Below, in pieces: positions 44,116-53,859 of a stretch of 64,000 nt of DNA (positions are counted from its first letter, which is position 1; every line of letters starts with the position of its first letter). This DNA comes from Chitinophagaceae bacterium. GTDB lineage: Bacteria; Bacteroidota; Bacteroidia; Chitinophagales; Chitinophagaceae. Position numbers and translations under genes: made by a program. The stretch spans positions 62,001 to 126,000 of the forward strand of contig JALHNJ010000003.1 of NCBI GenBank assembly GCA_022843585.1, written 5' to 3'. The notes under the pieces are model-generated. The model had not been told where the DNA came from. It did no database searches and was given only the letters and a program-made list of their open reading frames with translations.

Positions 44116-45186
44116 TTAATAACATCTTGGACATGCCTGGCTGTACTTGTTTCCTAATAAGAAACCGAATACAATTTCATGGGTGCCCCTGCTAAAATCA
44201 TTTAGTTGAGAGTTTGCATTGGTTCGGTCAAATGCATAGCTAACATTAAATGTATTTTTTACATTCAATCCTATCATACCTGCATAGCCATCCTGGTAGC
44301 GATAACTACCACCCAGCCAAAACAGATCCTGGTATTGCAATTTCACATTTGCTTCTGGTTGAAATTCCCTGATAGAACTCCCTTTAATGTATTTAACCAT
44401 TAATGAAGGGATCATATTGATATCTTCTGATAACAAAAAGCGTACACCGGCCGTCATAAAAATATGCGGAACAAATTTTCCCTGCTGTAGTATAGAAGGA
44501 TTGTCGTCTACAAAACTGAGTGTTTGCGGTATTACCTGTTGTACAGAAAATCCTGCAAAATAGTCACGGGAATATAACCAAAGTCCTACACCTAAGTTTG
44601 GTCTTGTCTTAGTTAGCTCTCCGGTAAAGGCAGAGCCTAATGCAGGATCGAATGGATCACCATTACCATCAAAGCTATGTTTGCTTCTGTCGATACTTAC
44701 TTTAGTAATACCCGCTGAAAATCCTCCGGAGAGATTGGTTGTTGCATTCAACCCGAGATGATAGGCATAAGTAGCACTGGCTGTAAGAAAACGGAAACTA
44801 CCCGTTTGATCATTTATTATTTGCAATCCAACACCATGGTGAGGTTCAGCAGCTGTATAATTTCTCCAATAGGCTTGTCCTCTTGGATTTTGCCCCGGCA
44901 CTTCAAATGAAGTAGCAGAAGTGGCATAATCATCCCCTTTTCCTAACGGTGCATGAACAGTTAAATAAACTGTTTTAGGTGCTCCATTAATGCCAACCCA
45001 CTGATCTCTTACTGCCATTTTTAAATCCGTATAATTTTCAATACCGGTAAGTGCAGGGTTAATAATATATGGGTTGATGACATACTGTGTATAATGCGGA
45101 CGTTGTTGCCCTATCGCCAATACACCGGAACAAATCATCGCTGCTGTAATAAAAATCTTTTTCACTGTTTGCTTTTTTTGGCTCAA
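44116..45186 (-). CDS. PorP/SprF family type IX secretion protein
   Basis: 356 residues. The signature opening QQRPHYTQYVINPYIINPALTGIENY, DLKMAVRDQWVGINGAPKT and, near the end, FNVSYAFDRTNA and GTHEIVFGFLLG are those of PorP/SprF outer-membrane barrels, which attach or help surface display of gliding and adhesin proteins. It starts with TTG 45186 or GTG 45165; both leave a signal peptide (KKIFITAAMICSGVLAIGQ). It lies 9 or 30 bases after the giant T9SS protein gene on the same strand, the usual pairing. Confidence 0.93.
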   Translation of the reverse strand: MSQKKQTVKKIFITAAMICSGVLAIGQQRPHYTQYVINPYIINPALTGIENYTDLKMAVRDQWVGINGAPKTVYLTVHAPLGKGDDYATSATSFEVPGQNPRGQAYWRNYTAAEPHHGVGLQIINDQTGSFRFLTASATYAYHLGLNATTNLSGGFSAGITKVSIDRSKHSFDGNGDPFDPALGSAFTGELTKTRPNLGVGLWLYSRDYFAGFSVQQVIPQTLSFVDDNPSILQQGKFVPHIFMTAGVRFLLSEDINMIPSLMVKYIKGSSIREFQPEANVKLQYQDLFWLGGSYRYQDGYAGMIGLNVKNTFNVSYAFDRTNANSQLNDFSRGTHEIVFGFLLGNKYSQACPRCY

Positions 45187-45195
45187 TACTGTTGT

Positions 45196-48100
45196 TTATC
45201 GTATAACATCTACATAACCGGATAACTTACCACGGCCATTTTTAGGATCAATTACATAGTAATAAGTACCCACCGGCACATCTTTTCCGTTTACTTTTCC
45301 ATCCCATGCAGTGCCGTAACCAACCGAGCGGAACACTAACTGCCCATAGCGATTGTATAAATCCACAGTACAACCTGGATAGCTTTCCAGATAAGCTATT
45401 ACCCATGTATCATGTACCCCATCGCCATTTGGACTGAAAATATTTGGTATTAATGGATTCTTCAACACTTTTACAAATACATCATCACTGTCTGTACAGC
45501 CTTTATCAGAGGTTACTGTAAGTATATACGTTTGATCTGTGGCAGGTGAGGCAATTGGGAATTGTATTGTTGGATCATTTAACCCTAGTGCTGGCGTCCA
45601 TAAATAAGTAACAGTTAAACCAATATTTGCAGCTGGTGTTAACATTACCTGTCCACCTTCTAATACCACTTTATCAGGTCCAGCATTTAAAACAGGATCA
45701 GGATAAACTTCAATGGGTTGTTCCAGGAAGTTACTGCAACCATTAGTACCGGTATACGAATAGCGAATAACATGTGTACCCACTCCTGCTACGGCAGGAT
45801 TAAACAAACCAGTTGGTGATACACCGTTACCACTAAATACAGCAGGACCACCCGGCAATGCATTTACTATTTGTGCCTGTGTTATCTGAAATGCCGGTAC
45901 ATCGGAACAAATTCCGGGAACCGGTGCAAAAGCAAGTGTAGGTGTGGCCAGCAAAGTAACATCTCTCTCAAAAGAGCTAATGCAGTTGTCGCCTGTATAT
46001 GCCACATACCTGATGCGGAATGTTCTGGTTGCCGGAGTTCCAAACTCTGCGTAAGTGTTAGTATATAATTTACCGGCAACAGGTGTTGCATCTGTTGTTT
46101 TAGCTGTAGGATCATTCAGGTAATCCCAGAATATTTCCAGTTTTGTTATAGTTCCAAATGCAGTTGTTGCAGCATCTTTTATTGTGATAGATTGATTAGA
46201 GCAAACAGAACCTACATTTTCAATAGTAAAGTTGGAAACAGGCAAATCGTTCACCGTAAATGTTTTTGACGTAGTGTCTCTGCAACCGGTATTGCTGATT
46301 ACAATTTGCCGTACCGTATAAGGTCCTGCTACGGTAAAGTGATGTGTTGGATTTCTTACAGTAGAAGTATTAGGATTAGCCCCATTAGAGTTTGGATCGC
46401 CAAAGTCCCAATCCCACCCTGTAACAGTTCCGGGGTTGACAGTGCCCAAGTCTGTAAACTGTGCATTTACGTCGGCAACACAAGCCAGCGGAGGAGTAAA
46501 ATCAGCCGTAGGATTTACATTAACCACTATTGATTTTGAAACCTCGACACTTTCGCAACCTTTATCAGTGGTAACAATAAGTTTGATATCGTATGTACCA
46601 GCAACTGTATAAATATGTGTTGGGTTCTGGTCTGTTGATGTATTGGGGTTTGACGATGAAGCATTCGGGTCGCCAAAATTCCAGGCCCATGATACGATAT
46701 TACCAGCACCGGGTACAGATAAATCGTTAAATGATATTACCCTGTTTTCGCAAATAATTGCTGAAGGTGCAAAGTTTGCGATAGGCAACGGATTTATGGT
46801 GGTAGTAACAGAACCAGTTTGCGGTTGACTACAAGCACTAACACCTCCCTCTTGCACACTTAGCAATTGATACGTAAATGTTCCGGCCACATTGGTAGGC
46901 ACCGGCACATTAACAGTATTAGAAGGTGCTGTAGTAGTAGCTGTATAGAACGGTGTTGGATCTCCAACAATTCTATACCGGAATTGATAGGGCGATGTAC
47001 CACCTGCCCCGGTAAATGTTATATTATGAGTTGCTGCATTCAGGCAAACATCAGCTGAGCCAATGATTGTAGCTGTTGGTAATTGTTTTACAGTAACGGC
47101 TGCGGTTAAAGAAGCCGGAGTAAAAGTTCGTAAACAACTATTGGTACTGCTTTCCTGAACATCCACTAATTCATAAGTGAATGTGCCAGTAGCAGCTGTT
47201 GGAACCGCAACAGTAACTGAGTTGCCAACGGTTGTAACAATCGTTTGAATTGGTCCGCCATTAATTCGATAATGGAAGGTGTATGGTGCCACTCCATTGG
47301 AACCTGTAAACGTAATAGATGGAGAAGGAGCATTAACACAAACCTCTGTAGCACCTGTAATGGTAGCACTTGGTAATGGCCTTACCAATACATCAACAAA
47401 TCCTGCTTGCGCCTGGCTACAGGCAGCTGTGCTTCCTTCCTGCACATTTACTAAAGCATACCTGAAAGTACCAGCAACAGTAGTTGGTACATTTATAGTT
47501 CTTGAGTTTCCGGATACGGTTGTTACCGGTGCCTGAACAACAGGCCCCGAACCATTATCAATAGAATAAGTGAAAGTATAGGGTGCTGTACCGCCAGCAC
47601 CGGTAAATGTAATAGTTGGCTCTGTACCATTTTGGCAAACAGTGGCCGCACCAATTACGTTAGCAGTTGGTAATGTTCTTACATTAACTGTTCTGGTAGC
47701 AGAATTATTTACAGTGGCACAACCTGCTGCGGAAGTAACATTCAATGTTACAGTAAAAGGGCCTGCAGTAGTATAAGTATGTGTTGGATTTTGCAAATTA
47801 CTGATCGGACTTCCATCTCCAAAATCCCATCTCCATTGTGTAACTGAATTTCCCGGAGCACTACTCCCATCTGTAAAGTTTACTATTGAACCCAGGCAAA
47901 CATCTAATGGAGCTGTAAAAGCCGCTTGTGGTTCTGCATAAACTGTATTAAGTGTTTGAGTTGTAGTATCAGTGCAACCTGTGTTGGTCGTTACAATAAG
48001 ACCAACTGTAAACGGTCCGGGTGTTGTATATGTATGTAAAGGATTTTGTGTGTTTGCTGTTCCGGCATCACCAAAAGTCCATGCCCAGGTAGTAATTGTA

Positions 48101-50406
48101 TTTCCTGCACCCGGAGTGGAGCCATCATTAAATTGAGCGGCTCCAACTGGTAAGCAGGCAACAGGCAAAGCAAAATCAGCCGTTGGTTTTGGATTTACCA
48201 AAACTTGCGTTGTATGAGGTTCACTTACGCAACCAGATAAAGAAGTAACAACTAATGAAGCTGTATAAGTTCCGGCTGTTGCATATGTATGTGAAGGGTT
48301 TTGAACAGTAGAAGTATTACCATCTCCAAAAGCCCATGCAAATGTTCCACCAGGAATTGGAGTGGATAAATCTGTAAAGCTTACCGGGCTGCTTGCACAA
48401 TAAGGTCCTGCAGTACTAAAATCTGCAACAGGAGGATTGTCTATTACCACAATTTTGCGGGCTGTATCTGCTACGCAGCCTATATCATTAGTGTAAGTAA
48501 ACTTCACTTCGTAAGACCCAGGTGCGGCATATGAATGTGTAGGATTAGTTGTTGTTACTATTGGCGAACCATCTGCAAAATTCCAGTACTTTTCGGTTAT
48601 TGGTCTTACTGTGTTATTATTCTCTGTAAAAAGAACAGGACTATTTACACAACCTGATGTAGTAAAATTAAAGTTGGCACCCGGCTTATCAAATACCTGC
48701 AAATCAAATTCAATTTCCTGCACACCGCCACAGCCATCTGGAGTAGGGTTAGTGGCTGTAAGTTTAATCGGGTAAGTTCCTGATACCGTTATTGTGTAAG
48801 GAGTTGGTATGCGATATTGATACAAAGTTTTACCGGCAACGACAATTGGACCCGTATAAAAAATGCCTGGATTGGGCATAGAAAAATTTCCCAACGTACC
48901 TAAATCCCATTCTATGCTTGTAGGCTGGTATGGGAAGGTCATGGTGAAATAAAATGGCACATCTTTACAGGCAGCAGGAAAATTAATAGTTGCTGCAGGA
49001 TTTTGTACTGATATGTATTGATAAATATCTTTAATATTAGTACCGGCATTGTAACCGTATGATTCAAAATCGCCAAATCCATATGCTATAGCATTAAAAC
49101 CGGAGTCTGATAATATTGTGTGTTGTCCCCCACCTACCGGATACTTTACATAGGAATAGTTGGGGTCTTGCGGATGTGTGATAAATGAACCTAAGGGAAG
49201 TGGGGCACCATCCAATCTAAATGAGCTTAATCCAGTTCCTCCGTTAGGAACAATAGCATTAAAAAAATGTTGGGCGATGGAAAAGTTTGGAGTAGCATTC
49301 CACAACACCTTATTTATATTTTGCTCTACCGAGCTTAAATACATTACTTCCGGGTCACCAGGACCGTTATTTCCACAGCCTGTATTTCCTTGTGTAGAGG
49401 TGAAATATTGCGCAACAAGGATTGGGTTATTTCCTTCAATTCGCATTGGAGCAGAAGTAAGCGGTAAGTCGTAATAAAAACCATTTTGTAGCGGCACGGC
49501 TATAGGCGCACCATTAACAGTTACTACAGTTGCAGGGTCTGAGACACATACCCTGTAAAAATTGTTTGTCATGCCACCACTTCCAGAAGCGGTTAAATAT
49601 TTTTTACCCCAGGCAGATTTTGGAAACGCCTGAACCATATAGTTGTCTGATGAACTGGTAGTACCATTACAGGTAATACTAATACGGCCACTACCAGAAA
49701 ATACTCCAATACGTTTACAACCCTCACCAGTATTAATTGACCTTATAGTAGAACCTGTTAAATCAGATCCGCTATTACCACTGTAAGTTCCCATAACATT
49801 ATAAACCTGTCCTTGTGTTAATGTAACAGTAAAAGGAACTCCGGCGGGATGTCCGATCGCAGCTGCACTGGGAGTTATTTCAACCGTTGTTGAACCAGCG
49901 TCAGCAGCAACAACATAAAACCAACAATTTGAGTTTGCACTGTTAGACAAATTTGTATAATTAACAGAATAATATTCCTTGCCCAATGTAGCGGTTGGGA
50001 ATAATATAGTAGCACCTGAAACACTTGCATTGTAAATATGCGCATACGCAACAATTGGCTTATCACTCGTAATATGTATCCCTTTATTTTCCGGAAAATT
50101 AGAGGCGCCAGTTAGCCGGGCATCTTGTGCACCGGTTTTCGGAATTGGGTTCGATGTTACCACTGAGTTAGCAGGCACATTATAGCTTTGAAAATAACCT
50201 GATGAAGGGATAGAAACATTCACAATAGCAGCCTGATCAGCGGCAAAATACAATACCATTTGCTGAGCATTGCCCCCATTCATTATTTGATGATAACCAT
50301 AGGCTACCCAAAAATCTTTTCCTTTATTAGAAAAGTCTTGAGCATAAGAGGTACTACCACAAAGCATGGCTAGTACAAGGGTACTTAGTAGGTAAAATTT
50401 TCTCAT
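45196..50406 (-). CDS. Giant PKD-repeat surface protein with T9SS type B sorting domain
   Basis: 1736 residues from ATG 50406 (a TTG at 50415 precedes it). A signal peptide, an IgGFc-binding-like N-terminal region to about residue 480 (with NFPENKGIHITSDKPIVAYAH), then six canonical PKD domains marked by W-x-FGDG/P boxes (four in a row, then two more). Between the fourth and fifth PKD are three tandem repeats of about 100 residues (LPTATIIGSADVCLN, then ITFTGAGGTSPYQFRYRI). The C-terminus carries the gliding-motility (CHU_C) domain with NIFSPNGDGVHDTWVI, the type B sorting signal for the type IX system. It is probably a surface adhesin or motility protein; PorP/SprF follows. Confidence 0.93.
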   Translation of the reverse strand: MRKFYLLSTLVLAMLCGSTSYAQDFSNKGKDFWVAYGYHQIMNGGNAQQMVLYFAADQAAIVNVSIPSSGYFQSYNVPANSVVTSNPIPKTGAQDARLTGASNFPENKGIHITSDKPIVAYAHIYNASVSGATILFPTATLGKEYYSVNYTNLSNSANSNCWFYVVAADAGSTTVEITPSAAAIGHPAGVPFTVTLTQGQVYNVMGTYSGNSGSDLTGSTIRSINTGEGCKRIGVFSGSGRISITCNGTTSSSDNYMVQAFPKSAWGKKYLTASGSGGMTNNFYRVCVSDPATVVTVNGAPIAVPLQNGFYYDLPLTSAPMRIEGNNPILVAQYFTSTQGNTGCGNNGPGDPEVMYLSSVEQNINKVLWNATPNFSIAQHFFNAIVPNGGTGLSSFRLDGAPLPLGSFITHPQDPNYSYVKYPVGGGQHTILSDSGFNAIAYGFGDFESYGYNAGTNIKDIYQYISVQNPAATINFPAACKDVPFYFTMTFPYQPTSIEWDLGTLGNFSMPNPGIFYTGPIVVAGKTLYQYRIPTPYTITVSGTYPIKLTATNPTPDGCGGVQEIEFDLQVFDKPGANFNFTTSGCVNSPVLFTENNNTVRPITEKYWNFADGSPIVTTTNPTHSYAAPGSYEVKFTYTNDIGCVADTARKIVVIDNPPVADFSTAGPYCASSPVSFTDLSTPIPGGTFAWAFGDGNTSTVQNPSHTYATAGTYTASLVVTSLSGCVSEPHTTQVLVNPKPTADFALPVACLPVGAAQFNDGSTPGAGNTITTWAWTFGDAGTANTQNPLHTYTTPGPFTVGLIVTTNTGCTDTTTQTLNTVYAEPQAAFTAPLDVCLGSIVNFTDGSSAPGNSVTQWRWDFGDGSPISNLQNPTHTYTTAGPFTVTLNVTSAAGCATVNNSATRTVNVRTLPTANVIGAATVCQNGTEPTITFTGAGGTAPYTFTYSIDNGSGPVVQAPVTTVSGNSRTINVPTTVAGTFRYALVNVQEGSTAACSQAQAGFVDVLVRPLPSATITGATEVCVNAPSPSITFTGSNGVAPYTFHYRINGGPIQTIVTTVGNSVTVAVPTAATGTFTYELVDVQESSTNSCLRTFTPASLTAAVTVKQLPTATIIGSADVCLNAATHNITFTGAGGTSPYQFRYRIVGDPTPFYTATTTAPSNTVNVPVPTNVAGTFTYQLLSVQEGGVSACSQPQTGSVTTTINPLPIANFAPSAIICENRVISFNDLSVPGAGNIVSWAWNFGDPNASSSNPNTSTDQNPTHIYTVAGTYDIKLIVTTDKGCESVEVSKSIVVNVNPTADFTPPLACVADVNAQFTDLGTVNPGTVTGWDWDFGDPNSNGANPNTSTVRNPTHHFTVAGPYTVRQIVISNTGCRDTTSKTFTVNDLPVSNFTIENVGSVCSNQSITIKDAATTAFGTITKLEIFWDYLNDPTAKTTDATPVAGKLYTNTYAEFGTPATRTFRIRYVAYTGDNCISSFERDVTLLATPTLAFAPVPGICSDVPAFQITQAQIVNALPGGPAVFSGNGVSPTGLFNPAVAGVGTHVIRYSYTGTNGCSNFLEQPIEVYPDPVLNAGPDKVVLEGGQVMLTPAANIGLTVTYLWTPALGLNDPTIQFPIASPATDQTYILTVTSDKGCTDSDDVFVKVLKNPLIPNIFSPNGDGVHDTWVIAYLESYPGCTVDLYNRYGQLVFRSVGYGTAWDGKVNGKDVPVGTYYYVIDPKNGRGKLSGYVDVIR

Positions 50407-51121
50407 TGGGTCCAAAGTCCTGAATCGTGAAGAAAGAGTTGCTAATCTACAAAATAGAAAGTTAAAATACTAGGGATTTACCAGCTATCTGGATAAATAG
50501 TTACCAGTAAACATGAGTCGTATTTATACGGCAATGAAGGAGTTATGAGTTTTTTTTGATAAGCTAAATCGCCAAATCTATTTTCTACCTACCTTTTAAA
50601 TACAAATATTTTATTATTCGATTATTTATATTAAACAAATACATCAATAAGCATCATTTCATATTGATAATCATTAACTAAAATTAAAATTAATAAACTT
50701 ATTTATGAAATGGATATTTTTGAATAATAACTATATTTCACGTACCATAATTCAAATTTTTATATCAAGATAATTTTGTTAAAATATTGATATACACTTT
50801 ATAAAATTTTATAATCAAACTAATATAATTAGTTTTAAAATATTTATTTTTAATCTCTATATTTCTAAATAAATTAGTATAAAAATATGAAATTATTATG
50901 GGCATTATATCCCAGTCAACTCAAAAACATTCCAACATAAATAATGACAGAAAATTGATTTTTGCCCTACCCTGCACATTACCGCAATGGGGTTTTTACT
51001 ATTAACTCGGGGCTACTAAAAGGGTTGGTTAAGGCTTTTGTGGATAACTGATAGTTGCCGGGATTGGGCAGAAACCGGCATTGCGGATTCCTTTCCCCTA
51101 TTTTGCATAAAAAACAACACC
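50407..51121. other. 715-base AT-rich spacer
   Basis: No gene is found. The section 50560-50930 is about four-fifths A+T with many A- and T-tracts and no long ORF, so it may be bent or easily melted DNA above the giant surface gene. The last 100 bases contain a TATTTTG -7-like element around 51099-51105 for the next gene. Confidence 0.55.
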
Positions 51122-51586
51122 ATGAAAGCCCGGTCCTTTTATCTTTTTTGTTTGATTATTTCGGGGCTTTATCTACCCTCCTGCAAATCCTTTAAGCAAC
51201 CCGATTTTAAACGAATGGATAATATTAGCCTTGATAAGCTCGGAGTAAAAGAATCTACCCTATCCCTCGATCTTTATTATTTCAACCCCAATAACTCAAA
51301 CCTTAAACTAAAAGAAGTGCAAGGCGATGCCTGGCTGGATGGCAACTTTCTGGGCAGGTTTTCTATGGACAGTTTGATACATATTCCGGCAAAAGACTCC
51401 TTCTATTTGCCCGTTAAATTAAAATTGGAAATGGGTAAACTGCTTAAAAATTCATTTGCAGCTTTCCTGAGTAACGAGGTAATGCTGAAAGTAAAAGGAA
51501 TTGCAAAAGTGGGAAAGGGGTTTGTGTATATTAACTATCCTATCAATTACGAGGGTAAACAGAATTTTGCAGCTTTATTGAAATAA
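51122..51586 (+). CDS. LEA type 2 family lipoprotein
   Basis: 154 residues from ATG 51122; earlier starts lack the signal. It is a lipoprotein by pattern (MKARSFYLFCLIISGLYLPSC, Cys at 21). The mature domain fits LEA_2/water-stress type: DNISLDKLGVKESTLSLDLYYFNPNNSNLKLKEVQGDAWLDGNFLGRFSMDS and VKLKLEMGKLLKNSF, with a beta-sandwich pattern. Bacterial members sit in the envelope with unknown role. It faces the next gene with a 28-base gap. Confidence 0.8.
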   Translation: MKARSFYLFCLIISGLYLPSCKSFKQPDFKRMDNISLDKLGVKESTLSLDLYYFNPNNSNLKLKEVQGDAWLDGNFLGRFSMDSLIHIPAKDSFYLPVKLKLEMGKLLKNSFAAFLSNEVMLKVKGIAKVGKGFVYINYPINYEGKQNFAALLK

Positions 51587-51614
51587 GAAAGCCTCCGGTA
51601 AAGAGGGTTGTAAT

Positions 51615-52004
51615 TTATTGTTGTGGCGGCGGAGGCGTTTTTGGTTTTGGGTGACCACCTCCATCTTCAGGCTTTTTACAGCTTTTGGGTAGTCTTTTAT
51701 ACATATCCTCCGTTGCGGGAATATCATCTGCATCATAACCGGCATTAGCAATGGCTGTCTTTATTTGTTCAATATCTGTACGGTCTGTATGATATTTAAC
51801 CTTAGTCTCACCTTTTCTGAAGTTTACGTTTATCTCAGTTACTCCGTCATACCGCTTCAGATAGGCTTCAATTCTTTCTTTACAGCTTTGGCAGAGTGCA
51901 GTAGGCGTTTTTATTGTTGCTTGTACCAATGCCTTTGTTTGCGAAAACCCGGCAATTGATACTCCCAGTACAGCTATAACAGAAAATAAAATCTTTTTTA
52001 TCAT
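51615..52004 (-). CDS. Exported heavy-metal-associated (HMA) domain protein
   Basis: 129 residues with a signal peptide (MIKKILFSVIAVLGVSIAGFSQ). The HMA-fold domain has the metal pair CQSC (about residues 38-41) in TPTALCQSCKERIEAYLKRYDGVTEINVNFRKGE, giving a copper or zinc chaperone-like site. The tail (KPEDGGGHPKPKTPPPPQQ) is Pro- and Gly-rich with one histidine and may be a spacer. It would act outside the cytoplasm. No transporter gene is near, so the metal is not known. Confidence 0.85.
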   Translation of the reverse strand: MIKKILFSVIAVLGVSIAGFSQTKALVQATIKTPTALCQSCKERIEAYLKRYDGVTEINVNFRKGETKVKYHTDRTDIEQIKTAIANAGYDADDIPATEDMYKRLPKSCKKPEDGGGHPKPKTPPPPQQ

Positions 52005-52025
52005 CGTTTTTATTTGAGTCTAAAA

Positions 52026-52661
52026 TTAAGAATTGTCCTTCCAGTTAGCCGGATCATCTCTCCATTTTAACAAAATATCTTGCTGGTCACCTGAAACTAT
52101 TCCTTTTTGAATAGCCGATTCTATCAAATCAGCATAAGTGGTAAGCGAATAGTAAGTCAATGAAGCAGTATTGAAAGCTTGCGTTGCAGCGGCAAAGCCA
52201 TAGGTAAAAATGGATACCATGCCAACTACTTCCAATCCTTGTTCTTTCAAAACATCCACCACCTGCAAGCTGCTTTTACCAGTAGAAACAAGGTCTTCGA
52301 TCACCACCACCTTCTGCCCTTTTTCATAATACCCCTCTATCTGGTTGCCCAATCCATGTTCTTTAGGTTTTGGACGAACATAGATATATGGCAGTTTTAA
52401 TTGATCTGCAGCCATTGCACCCCAGGCTATGCCAGCTGTAGCTACTCCCGCAAGTATTTCTGCTTCCGGAAATTTTTCAAACACGACGTTGCACATTTCA
52501 GACTTGATATAATCCCTGATAAAAGGAAACGATAATACTTTTCTATTATCACAATAAATGGGGCTTTTCCACCCACTGGCCCAGGTAAAAGGCTGATCTG
52601 GATTTAATTTAACAGCGTTTACTTGTAACAATTTTTCGGCTACTGCTTTTGAGTCGGTCAT
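52026..52661 (-). CDS. pyrE: Orotate phosphoribosyltransferase
   Basis: 211 residues. It joins orotate to PRPP in pyrimidine synthesis. Visible: NPDQPFTWASGWKSPIYCDNR at the N-terminus, ILAGVATAGIAWGA, LPYIYVRPKPKEHGLGN, and the PRPP loop VVIEDLVSTGKSS. The gene starts a cluster with Nudix, thioesterase, coaD, pyrB and pyrR genes. A TACCTTTA -7-like element is at 52667-52674 (minus), close to the start. A 7-base-phased repeat lies behind it. Confidence 0.96.
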   Translation of the reverse strand: MTDSKAVAEKLLQVNAVKLNPDQPFTWASGWKSPIYCDNRKVLSFPFIRDYIKSEMCNVVFEKFPEAEILAGVATAGIAWGAMAADQLKLPYIYVRPKPKEHGLGNQIEGYYEKGQKVVVIEDLVSTGKSSLQVVDVLKEQGLEVVGMVSIFTYGFAAATQAFNTASLTYYSLTTYADLIESAIQKGIVSGDQQDILLKWRDDPANWKDNS

Positions 52662-52685
52662 AGATGTAAAGGTAAAAAAAAGCGG

Positions 52686-52712
52686 CGAGCTGTGAGCTAA
52701 GAGTTGCGAGAC
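52686..52712. repeat. Heptad-phased repeat above pyrE
   Basis: GAG occurs at 52687, 52694, 52701 and 52708, exactly every 7 bases, between the divergent pyrE and Nudix genes. Confidence 0.55.
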
Positions 52713-52774
52713 TTTAATTCGTAACTTTCAAATGTATTTAGAGAGTTTACAATTATAATATTGAACTACATAAT

Positions 52775-53398
52775 ATGTACATCAAAATTTACTTTGACAA
52801 TAAGCCCCTCTATTTGTGCGATACAATTGATGGAGAAATTGAACCGTATGTACATCATGATGATGCCATTTTTATTGATGAACTGGATAGTCATACAGTG
52901 AAATCAATGATACATGAAATGCAATTGGAAAAAGTTCATGCAGGTGTTTTTTACCACCCGGATCTAAAGGAATTACAAAAAGCCTTTTATAAAAAGTTTA
53001 CTATTATTCAGGCAGCAGGTGGTATTGTAGAAAATGAAAAGAAAGAAATACTCCTGATCTTCAGAAGAGGAAAATGGGATTTACCTAAAGGAAAATTAGA
53101 CAAAGGAGAAAGCCTTGAAGCATGTGCGGTACGGGAAGTAGAGGAAGAAACCGGGCTATCTGAAGTAAAGCTTATTGCTCCATTAATTATTACTTATCAC
53201 ACCTATCATGAGGGAACAAAATTTGTTCTTAAAGAATCGCATTGGTACACAATGAAAGTAAAAGGCAAGCAACAGTTAGTTCCGCAAACAGATGAAGGAA
53301 TCCATGAAATTAAATGGGTAAGTCTTAAAGAAGCTCAATCCTATTTCCCTGAAAGCTTCCCATCAATAATTGATGTTATAACCGAATACACAAAATAG
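52775..53398 (+). CDS. Nudix hydrolase
   Basis: 207 residues. The Nudix box is complete: GKLDKGESLEACAVREVEEETGLSE (residues about 108-132), which binds metal and hydrolyses nucleoside diphosphates linked to X. An N-terminal extension of about 75 residues (FDNKPLYLCDTIDGEIEPYVHHDDAIFIDELDSH) is not part of the fold and is typical of this Bacteroidota group. The substrate is not known. The gene neighbours coaD and pyrE, a recurring arrangement, and ends 3 bases before the facing thioesterase. Confidence 0.9.
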   Translation: MYIKIYFDNKPLYLCDTIDGEIEPYVHHDDAIFIDELDSHTVKSMIHEMQLEKVHAGVFYHPDLKELQKAFYKKFTIIQAAGGIVENEKKEILLIFRRGKWDLPKGKLDKGESLEACAVREVEEETGLSEVKLIAPLIITYHTYHEGTKFVLKESHWYTMKVKGKQQLVPQTDEGIHEIKWVSLKEAQSYFPESFPSIIDVITEYTK

Positions 53399-53401
53399 GT
53401 T

Positions 53402-53854
53402 TTACAACGACCTTGGTTTGCTAAAATCTCTTTTTTCAATTATTGCAACCGTCAGGCGGCTTACGCAAACCATTTTATCATTTTCATTGTAGATTTTTAT
53501 ATCCCACACATGGGTGCTTCTGCCGAGGTGCAATGGTTTTGCAATACCTGTTACAAATCCTGCTGTTGCGCTATGAATATGATTAGCATTTATTTCAAGT
53601 CCTACACATTGATATGAAGCATGATCGATGACCATTGCAGAAGCTACACTTCCAATTGTTTCTGCCAATACACAGGAAGCTCCACCATGGAGTAGCCCAT
53701 ACGGTTGTATGGTACGATGATCCACCGGCATTTTTGCTTTCAGAAAATTATTTCCCAACTCTACCCATTCAATACCGATATATTCACCCATGGTGCCTTT
53801 TCCAAACTGGTTGAAGTCGCTCAGCAAAAGTTCTTTGTTAAACCAAATTGACAT
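53402..53854 (-). CDS. Hotdog-fold PaaI-type thioesterase
   Basis: 150 residues. The central helix motif GLLHGGASCVLAETIGSVAS is diagnostic for YdiI/MenI-like hotdog thioesterases; NHIHSATAGFVTGIAKPLHLGRSTHVWDIKI completes the fold. Candidates are 1,4-dihydroxy-2-naphthoyl-CoA hydrolase (menaquinone) or phenylacetyl-CoA thioesterase. Menaquinone is the quinone of Bacteroidota, so the first is attractive, but no other men gene is here. It ends 5 bases before coaD on the same strand. Confidence 0.85.
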   Translation of the reverse strand: MSIWFNKELLLSDFNQFGKGTMGEYIGIEWVELGNNFLKAKMPVDHRTIQPYGLLHGGASCVLAETIGSVASAMVIDHASYQCVGLEINANHIHSATAGFVTGIAKPLHLGRSTHVWDIKIYNENDKMVCVSRLTVAIIEKRDFSKPRSL

Positions 53855-53859
53855 AATAA

